This document shows positions 58,946-64,000 of a stretch of DNA of 64,000 nucleotides, piece after piece. How positions within the stretch are numbered: position 1 is the stretch's first letter; each line of letters opens with the position of its first letter. A program made the translations under genes and the position numbers. Where the stretch lies: contig JAPDFW010000082.1 in assembly GCA_028826165.1 (NCBI GenBank), forward strand, positions 124,001-188,000, in the 5' to 3' direction. The notes below the pieces were generated by a model. That model was not told the origin of the DNA. It worked only from the letters and a program-made list of their open reading frames with translations, and searched no databases. The stretch is from Anaeramoeba ignava (Eukaryota > Metamonada > Anaeramoebidae).

Positions 58946-59659
58946 TTACTTTTCTTCTTTCATTTGGGTCAATATAATTCCAAGAAAACTATTCAAACTT
59001 AATTCAAATTTACAAATAATATCTGGGATAATTTCTAAAACTTTCAAATAAAAAGAAGGATCACTAAAAAAAAATATAAAAAAAAAAATTTTTTTTTTGT
59101 TCAGTTTTTCTTATTTTGATATTTTTTTTAAATAAAAAAAAAAAACTTACTTTTGCTGAATCAAAAGTGAAAATGCTTTGGAAATTTCTTGATGTTGGGT
59201 TTCTAATTGGGACAAATTTTCAGAATCTTCAAAATATTCAAGAATTTTCTGTAAAAGATCAATCCGATTTTCTGGTTTAATTTCTAAAGATAAAGACTGT
59301 TGAAAAAGTTCACTTAAACGGTTTTCAAGCGATTGAAAATTTGAAACTGGTGATTTTGATTTGCGTTTGAACCTCATTTTGGATTTTTGAGAATTATTTC
59401 GATTTCTCCAAGAAGTCTTGAAAAAATTCTGGAACTCCCAATCAAAATTATATTTGTGAGAAGAAGGTATAAAACTGAATACTTTGTTATTGTTGAGTTG
59501 AATTGATAAATTTTGAAACGAAGAAAAATAATAGCGTTTAATTGAATGAAATGAAATTGTTCTCCTTCCGAAACTAATTTCTGTTGATTTGAAAACTAAA
59601 TCTGTTTTGTATTCATAGTTTTCGGCTTTTATTTGAGCATTATAAAAAACAAAGTTCAT
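58946..59659 (-). CDS. Small protein with possible PH-like N-terminal domain
   Basis: Two exons (59151-59659, 58946-59063) split by an 87-bp intron give 208 residues. I use the ATG at 59657-59659 rather than one further upstream, which would add only a poly-lysine run from the T-tract. Residues 1-85 look like a compact beta-rich module (NFVFYNAQIKAENYEYKTDL, FGRRTISFHSIKRYYFSS, NNKVFSFIPSSHKYNFDWEF), perhaps PH or GLUE-like. A basic linker (KMRFKRKSKS) and helices (LENRLSELFQQSL, RIDLLQKILEYFED) follow. The splice gives LLIQQNDPSFYLKVLEIIPD. I do not recognise the family. It lies 50 bp upstream of SMG1 on the same strand and is divergent from the ARM gene. Confidence 0.75.
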
Positions 59660-59889
59660 CTTTTTTTTTTTTTTTTTTTTTTTTTTCAATCACAAAAATA
59701 ACAAAAAAAAAATAATAATTATAGAAATGAAAAAAAAAAAAGAAATATAAAAATATTTAAAAAGAAAAAGAAAGAAAAAAAATAATAGGAATGAGAAAAA
59801 AAAAATGAAAAAAAAAATTAAACTAAAAATTTTATTTTTTTTTTTTGCTTTTTTCTTCAATTTAAATTTTAATTTTTCAAATTTTAATT

Positions 59890-61671
59890 ATGGAAACACA
59901 ATATACAATTAATTGCATAACATCAGGAATTCTCTCAAACTCACATTTCCCAAGAGTATTACAAAACCATTTTGCCTATCTTCATTTATTTGCAAGTTCA
60001 CCTGAAAATCAACCACTTTTCAGAAGAACAGGTGTTATAAAAATAATAGTTACATCAATAAAGAAAAACTTGAACAACCAAGTAATTGTTTTATCAGGAT
60101 TATCTGCTTTGGTAGCAATCGCAAGAGACAAAACCAACGTTTCGGAGATTTGCCAGCACGGGGGATTGCAACTAGTTTTTGATACAATGAATGCGTATTC
60201 AAAGGTTGTTGATCTTATTGGGATTTGCTTTGAGTTATTAGTGATATTCTCAATGGACGATGAAATTGAGCTCCAAATTGGTGAAAAATCAGGAATCCAA
60301 TTGATTCTCAAGCTTCTCCAAGCAAACATCGACAACAACAAGTTGCTTTATATCGGGCTGCGCGCGTTGAAGAACGTCTTGTTTTCCGCTCAGAACCGCG
60401 ACATCTTCAGCGCAATCAACGGAATTGACGTGATCACAACTATTTTAAACACAAAATCAATCAATAGTGAAATCCAGCAGTTGTGCGCGTCAATTCTGCC
60501 CAGAACAATCCCCAAAACGGCAAGGGTTCAATCCCTCACAAAGGGAACAAGCATCGACACAATTCTGGAAACAATCCAAAAATTCACCTCAGATGTCCCT
60601 GTTCTCGAGAGCTGTTTTGCCTCTTTGATCCAAATGTCAATGAATGATGAAGTCGAACTTGAAATTGGCAAAAAAGGCGGCTTGCAAATTTTGAATCAAG
60701 CAATCGAAGCAAATATCAAGCAGAGTAACCTCATTCTTCTCGGTCTCAAGGCCTTCGCCAATCTCACTTGCTCCCCTCAAAACAGAGACATCTTCACAAT
60801 CATGGGCGGAATTCAAACTTTGATCCACATTCTTCAAAACAATTCCAAAAATATCGACATTTTGAAATTCTCCCCAAAAATCCTTTCCAGAATATGCTCC
60901 AGCGCAAAGAACCAGCAGTTTGTCCTCGAAAATAACATGATCCCATTGTTTCTCAACTTGATCAAACTCGTTCAATCCGAAACACAATTTTTGGAAAGTT
61001 GGTATATTGTGTTGATTCAATTGTCACTCAACGACGATCTCGAACTTGAAATTGGCAAAAGAGGCGGTTTGAAGGTTCTCAAGGATTCTTTGGAACCGCA
61101 TCTTATGAATCCTGACCTCGTTCTTTTGGGCTTGAAAGCCTTTGTTAATCTTGTTTCTTCTTCCCAAAACCAACAAGTTTTCATCGCAATTCAAGGAATT
61201 CAGATGCTTGTCAAAATTATCAATGAAAACTCATCCAAAAATGATTCAAAAGAAATTTGCACTAAAATTTTGAGGAATATTCTCATGAACCCCAAAAATC
61301 ACCAATTCCTCATCGACAAAGATGTTATCCCTTTCATTGCTCAAACAGCAATTAGCCTTCAATCAAATTTGCCTGCTCTTGAAACCTTTCTTTCCTCAAT
61401 TGGCCAAATGTCCAAAAATTCCCAAATTGCCAAAATATTTGGAAATGCTCAAATCATCCCCTTTATTCTTGATATAATCAATAATTTCAATAACGAATCA
61501 GTTCTGTATCTTGCCTGCGGTTGCTTGATTAATATTTCTTGTGTCCCAGAAAACAAAAAGTTGATCCGAGAGCAAAATGGAATGGCTTCTCTTTCTTCTT
61601 TATCAACAAAATTCCCAAATAATGAAAGGATCCAAAATGTTATAAAAAATGCTCAATCAAATTTGCGTTGA
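59890..61671 (+). CDS. Armadillo-repeat protein
   Basis: A single exon of 593 residues composed of ARM-type helical repeats, a protein-interaction solenoid. Three superrepeats of roughly 135 residues are evident, each containing a version of ELEIGKKGGLQILNQAIEAN, then LLGLKAF(A/V)NL and SPQNRDIF (near residues 125-180, 255-310 and 375-430). Similarity between the second and third copies indicates internal duplication. There are no catalytic or targeting motifs. The start at 59890 leaves a plausible N-terminal cap (METQYTINCITSG). The central part, about 60120-61450, is more GC-rich than surrounding genes. The organisation recalls cytosolic ARM proteins such as ARMC6 or vacuolar Vac8-type proteins, but no myristoylation glycine is present and I do not assign an orthologue. 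Confidence 0.85.
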   Translation: METQYTINCITSGILSNSHFPRVLQNHFAYLHLFASSPENQPLFRRTGVIKIIVTSIKKNLNNQVIVLSGLSALVAIARDKTNVSEICQHGGLQLVFDTMNAYSKVVDLIGICFELLVIFSMDDEIELQIGEKSGIQLILKLLQANIDNNKLLYIGLRALKNVLFSAQNRDIFSAINGIDVITTILNTKSINSEIQQLCASILPRTIPKTARVQSLTKGTSIDTILETIQKFTSDVPVLESCFASLIQMSMNDEVELEIGKKGGLQILNQAIEANIKQSNLILLGLKAFANLTCSPQNRDIFTIMGGIQTLIHILQNNSKNIDILKFSPKILSRICSSAKNQQFVLENNMIPLFLNLIKLVQSETQFLESWYIVLIQLSLNDDLELEIGKRGGLKVLKDSLEPHLMNPDLVLLGLKAFVNLVSSSQNQQVFIAIQGIQMLVKIINENSSKNDSKEICTKILRNILMNPKNHQFLIDKDVIPFIAQTAISLQSNLPALETFLSSIGQMSKNSQIAKIFGNAQIIPFILDIINNFNNESVLYLACGCLINISCVPENKKLIREQNGMASLSSLSTKFPNNERIQNVIKNAQSNLR

Positions 61672-61773
61672 TACTTTTTTTCTTCTTAATTTCTTAATTT
61701 TTTAATTTCTTAATTTTTTTCCGATTATAAAAAAAAAAAGAAAAAAAAAAATTTTTTATATTTTTTAACGATT

Positions 61774-61811
61774 CATTTTTTTCATTTTTTTTCATTTTTT
61801 TTTTTTCTTAA
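61774..61811 (+). promoter_or_regulatory. TTTTTTCAT tract upstream of the 61812 gene
   Basis: CAT at about 61774, 61783 and 61793 (9 and 10 bp apart) in a T-tract ending at the start codon. Same element class as at 2081, 5651, 36801 and 62470. Confidence 0.4.
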
Positions 61812-62318
61812 ATGAAATCTTATAAAAGAGTTTCAAGAATTTCTTCTTTTTCAAATGAATTTTTTCAAGATGGAAATCAATTACAAACACCAAGAAAAAG
61901 AGTTTGTGATGATATTCAAGAACAAGAATCTCAAATTCAAATTGAATTTGAACCTAAATCTAGATTTAAATCTAAGAATATTCATAATTATGATTATGGA
62001 AATAATTTTGAAAATATAAAATCAATTCGAATTACAAAACCTAAAGCAAACACAAACACAAACATAAATATAAACACGAATTCAAACACAAACACAAACA
62101 CAAATTTAAATTTAAATATTAATTCAAATTTAAATTCAAATTTAAATATAAATACTAATTCAAATTATAATTCAAATTATAATCCAAATTCAAATTATAA
62201 TTTTATTGCAAATAAAATTTCAAAATCGAATTGTAATTTAGATTTAAATCTAGAATTCAGTCCAAATATCAAAAAACCTTTGTTATTTAATAAAACTCCC
62301 TTATTTTTAAGGGATTGA
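61812..62318 (+). CDS. Hypothetical Asn/Thr-rich protein
   Basis: A single exon of 168 residues. The N-terminal 75 residues are mixed and polar (KSYKRVSRISSFSNEFFQDG, LQTPRKRVCDD, then EFEPKSRFKSKNIHNYDYG). They include TPRKR, which looks like a Cdk-site plus nuclear-localisation cluster. Residues about 78-138 are a degenerate Asn/Thr/Ser/Leu repeat (NTNTNLNLNINSN). The C-terminus is SPNIKKPLLFNKTPLFLRD. A real gene is supported by the upstream T-tract/CAT element and by the mixed ends; the repeat core alone would not be convincing. Function unknown. Confidence 0.55.
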   Translation: MKSYKRVSRISSFSNEFFQDGNQLQTPRKRVCDDIQEQESQIQIEFEPKSRFKSKNIHNYDYGNNFENIKSIRITKPKANTNTNININTNSNTNTNTNLNLNINSNLNSNLNINTNSNYNSNYNPNSNYNFIANKISKSNCNLDLNLEFSPNIKKPLLFNKTPLFLRD

Positions 62319-62469
62319 ACAAAATATGAAAAAAAAATTTATTTTTGTTTTAGATTTATTTTCTTTTTTAAAAAAAAATTCAAAATAAAAATTAAATTCA
62401 AATTGTTTTTAATTAATTTTTTAAATTATTTATTTGAAATGAAAATCCACTTTTTATTATTATTTACAA

Positions 62470-62547
62470 TTTTTTTTTCCTTTTTTTCCTTTTTTTCCTT
62501 TTTCATTTTTTTCATTTTTTTCATTTTTTTTTTATCATTTTATTTAA
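62470..62547 (+). promoter_or_regulatory. 9-bp-phased pyrimidine/CAT tract upstream of the 62548 gene
   Basis: TTTTTTTCC units change into TTTTTTCAT units at 9-bp spacing (CAT near 62504, 62513, 62522), about 25 bp before the start codon. Confidence 0.4.
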
Positions 62548-62874
62548 ATGAATCAAAAACAACAAAAAGTCTCATACAAAGAGCAAAGAAAACAAAAAGA
62601 AAGTTTACTTGCTGAAGAAAGAAAAAAATGGGTTATTTTTTTTGCAAAACGGTTAATGACTAATCAAGACCAATCAACAAATTTATTTGATCCAAATTAT
62701 CAATTTCAAAATACTACAAATTTTTCTAATAATTATTATTATGATCCAAATCAAAATCAGTCATTTAATCCAAATCAAAATCAAAATCAATTTCAAAAAT
62801 CCAAATATAAATCAAAATCAATTTCAAAATCAAAATCAAATCAAAATCAAAATCAATTTCAAAATCAAAATTAA
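62548..62874 (+). CDS. Probable first exon of a low-complexity protein (gene structure unresolved)
   Basis: The frame begins with a charged, non-repetitive helical segment (NQKQQKVSYKEQRKQKESLL, AEERKKWVIFFAKRLMTN) and Asn/Tyr-rich sequence (NYYYDPNQNQSFNPNQ). It then dissolves into Asn-Gln repeats that merge with the simple-sequence tract to the window's end. The downstream stop lies inside the array, so the coding exon probably ends earlier at a splice donor I cannot place, or the gene continues with repeats. Upstream promoter-like tract and codon context support a genuine start. No family recognised. Confidence 0.45.
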   Translation: MNQKQQKVSYKEQRKQKESLLAEERKKWVIFFAKRLMTNQDQSTNLFDPNYQFQNTTNFSNNYYYDPNQNQSFNPNQNQNQFQKSKYKSKSISKSKSNQNQNQFQNQN

Positions 62875-64000
62875 AATTAATTTCAAAATCAATTTCAAAA
62901 TCAAAATCAATTTCAAAATCAATTTCAAAATCAAAATCCAAATCAAAATCAAAATCAAAATCAATTTCAAAATCAATTTAAAAATCAAAATCAATTTCAA
63001 AATTTAAATTAAATTCAAAATCAATTTAAAAATCAAAATCAATTTCAAAATTTAAATCAATTTCAAAATCAATTTCAAAATCAAATCCAAATCAAAATCA
63101 AAATCAAAATCAAAATCAATTTCAAAATCAAAATCAAAATCAATTTCAAAATCAAAATCAATTTCAAAATCAATTTAAAAATCAAAATCAATTTCAAAAT
63201 CAAAATTAAAATTAATTTCAAAATCAATTTCAAAATCAATTTCAAAATCAATTTCAAAATCAATTTCAAAAATCAATTCAAAAATCAATTCAAAATCAAT
63301 TTCAAAATCAATTTCAAAATCAAAATCAATTTCAAATTCAAAATACAAAATTAATTTCAAAATCAAAAATCAATTTCAAAATCAAAATCAATTTCAAAAT
63401 CAAAATCAAAATTAATTTCAAAATCAAAAATCAATTTCAAAATTTAAATCAAATTCAAAATATAAATCAATTTCAAAATAAATTTCAAATACAAAATCAA
63501 TTTAAAAATCAATTTCAAAATCAAAATCAAAATCAAAATCAAAATCAATTTCAAAATCAAAATTAAAATTAATTTCAAAATCAATTTCAAAATCAATTTA
63601 AAAATAAATTCAAAATCAATTCCAAAATAGAAATCAATTTCAAAATTAAATTTCAAAATCAATTTAAAAATCAATTCAAAATCAATTTCAAAATTAATTT
63701 CAAAATCAAAAATCAATTTCAAAATCAAATCAATTTCAAAATCAAAATTTCAAAAATACAAAAATTAATTTCAAAATCAAAAATCAATTTCAAAATCAAA
63801 TTTAAATCAATTTCAAAATCAATTTCAAAATCAAAAATCAATTTAAAATCAATTTCAAAATCAATTTCAAAATCTCAATTTCAAAATTAAATATAAATTA
63901 AAATGATAAATCAATTTCAAAATCAAAATCAAAATACAAAATTAATTTCAATTTCAATTTCAATTTCAAAATTTAAATCAAATTCAAAATACAAAATCAA
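62750..64000 (+). repeat. CAAAAT/TTTCAAAATCAA tract to the window edge
   Basis: At least 1.25 kb of CAAAAT hexamers alternating with CAATTTCAAAAT 12-mers. By analogy with the other arrays it is probably an intron of the gene starting at 62548, in which case the next exon lies beyond the window. No other feature is seen. Confidence 0.85.

Overview
This is nuclear DNA of a unicellular eukaryote: very AT-rich, standard code (TAA, TAG and TGA all end good reading frames), compact gene spacing, and GT-AG introns, many of which are filled with simple-sequence arrays. The gene set (vault protein, TRAPPC11, TMEM147, SMG1, dolichol kinase, a Dbf2-like NDR kinase, a p67phox-like TPR protein, a giant multi-C2 protein) and the N/Q-rich protein tracts point to a free-living amoeboid protist. 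An anaeramoebid-type genome is my best guess, but the lineage is inference and no rRNA or organellar marker is present.

Layout. 1-10.7 kb (minus): Dbf2-like kinase (3' end beyond the window), p67phox-like TPR protein, four-RRM protein with a large 5'UTR intron, dolichol kinase. 10.8-18.0 kb (plus): RhoGAP protein interrupted by a 1.7 kb array intron, then an intronless 1290-residue alpha-solenoid of unknown family. 18.1-26.9 kb: TMEM170-like protein (minus), secreted esterase (plus), TRAPPC11 (minus, 1.8 kb array intron). 27.0-30.3 kb (plus): a type I membrane protein and an SLC35B4-type nucleotide-sugar transporter. 30.4-36.6 kb (minus): major vault protein, TMEM147, and a divergent HBS1/eRF3-type GTPase. 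36.9-48.1 kb (plus): acidic protein with DPF/LF motifs and a giant protein with about 20 C2 domains, interrupted by one corrupted repeat copy. 49.0-59.7 kb (minus): intronless SMG1 kinase (3286 aa) and a small unrecognised protein. 59.9-64.0 kb (plus): an armadillo-repeat protein, two low-complexity proteins, and a simple-sequence tract running off the end.

I resolved 25 coding introns plus one probable 5'UTR intron by joining frames across GT-AG boundaries; in every completed gene the exon lengths sum to a multiple of three, and several junctions restore conserved family motifs. Introns fall into plain ones of about 60-220 bp and expanded ones of about 280-1770 bp made of 4-, 6- or 12-bp units, each with its own dominant unit. 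Comparable arrays outside introns occur only in two of the four convergent intergenic gaps and in the unresolved right edge. A second recurrent signal is a T-tract with regularly spaced CAT (TTTTTTCAT, spacing about 8-10 bp) just upstream of many start codons on the sense strand.

Functionally the window is enriched in secretory and endomembrane genes (DOLK, TMEM170, TRAPPC11, SLC35B4, TMEM147, two signal-peptide proteins), plus small-GTPase/NADPH-oxidase style signalling (RhoGAP, p67phox-like) and translation or mRNA surveillance (HBS1/eRF3-like GTPase, SMG1). I see no operon-like organisation; proximity is probably incidental.
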